A stretch of DNA of 6,009 bases from Hungateiclostridiaceae bacterium UBA3934. GTDB taxonomy: Bacteria; Bacillota; Clostridia; Acetivibrionales; DTU013. The notes under the pieces were generated by a model, which was given only the letters and a program-made list of their open reading frames with translations, searched no databases and was not told where the DNA came from. Positions 5,953 to 6,009 of the stretch are shown one piece after another; the stretch's first letter is position 1, and each line of letters opens with the position of its first letter. The stretch covers positions 1 through 6,009 of the forward strand of contig DGEE01000031.1 in NCBI GenBank assembly GCA_002385815.1. The letters are read 5' to 3'. The position numbers and the translations under genes are program-made.

Positions 5953-6009
5953 TTAAACACCCCGTGCCATATTATCTAATTCCGGGATATCGGCCGGGGG
6001 CACTACTTT
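5953..6009 (-). CDS. Partial minus-strand frame, possible transposase C-terminus
   Basis: Reading the minus strand in from the right edge gives KVVPPADIPELDNMARGV and then TAA at 5955-5953, about 80 bases before the insertion-sequence end. The residue mix is protein-like, and the position suits the tail of a transposase running toward this end. It does not look like the C-terminus of IstB, so if the element is IS21-like this may be IstA or a single-gene variant. Only 18 residues are visible and the frame could be open by chance. Confidence 0.35.
   Translation of the reverse strand, partial: KVVPPADIPELDNMARGV

Larger units (their letters stand above)
5874..6009. mobile_element. End of an insertion sequence, IS21-like, inserted in the permease gene
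   Basis: Permease homology stops after FRQL, and the next bases start TGTCAACGCCGG and contain TTTTTGACCC and AAATTGACCC. IS21-family ends typically begin with TGT and carry several internal repeats that bind the transposase, and this pattern agrees. CGCCGG or CGCCTG occurs at 5880, 5903, 5926 and 5940. The other end and any target duplication are outside the window. The insertion-sequence call is fairly safe because a gene is cut at a repeat-bearing end. The IS21 assignment is from remembered end patterns and is moderate. Confidence 0.55.

Noticed and set aside
1..6009. CRISPR array, tRNA/rRNA genes, riboswitch, phage genes or attachment site.
   Set aside because: No regularly spaced repeats other than the IS-end motif, no cloverleaf or rRNA-like stretches, and no integrase or phage gene were seen.

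Overview
This window looks like part of a carbohydrate-utilisation locus from an anaerobic Firmicute, most likely a gut-type Clostridia/Lachnospiraceae lineage. The evidence is strong GGAGG-type ribosome binding sites, mid-to-low GC, an IS3-family element of a type common in that group, and cytoplasmic glycosidases beside an LplB-type ABC sugar permease. The taxonomic placement is inference from gene style, not from a marker gene.

Layout. Positions 1-978 hold a dead, truncated IS3-family (IS150-like) element. Its orfA has an in-frame TAA, its orfB has a 1-base frameshift, and the catalytic DDE part is missing, although the -1 slippery sequences survive. Around 979 the remnant joins in frame to the C-terminal part of a GH42 beta-galactosidase (979-1749) that has no catalytic barrel. 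An intact GH42 beta-galactosidase (1866-3905) follows, and 24 bases later an intact GH29 alpha-L-fucosidase of the subfamily B type (3930-5345). A hairpin terminator lies at 5476-5516. Positions 5346-5669 hold no intact gene, but there is a short antisense stretch resembling GH42. At 5670 an ABC sugar permease gene begins. It is broken by a TAG codon after 58 residues and then cut at about 5874 by the end of another insertion sequence. That end is IS21-like and carries a roughly 23-bp repeated motif, and a minus-strand reading frame enters from the right edge.

How the genes work together. Neither glycosidase has a signal peptide, so both should act in the cytoplasm on imported oligosaccharides. 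The fucosidase would remove branching alpha-1,3/4-fucose and the GH42 enzyme would remove the exposed beta-galactose. This pairing suits fucosylated galactosides such as Lewis-type glycans from mucin or milk, but the substrate is inferred. The adjacent permease would be the natural importer, yet it is broken here. The locus therefore has intact hydrolases between two decayed, IS-invaded flanks.

I see no clearly new biological system. The most unusual points are the IS3-GH42 in-frame chimera, the base-composition shift inside the intact GH42 gene, the antisense GH42-like fragment, and the iterated insertion-sequence end inside the permease.
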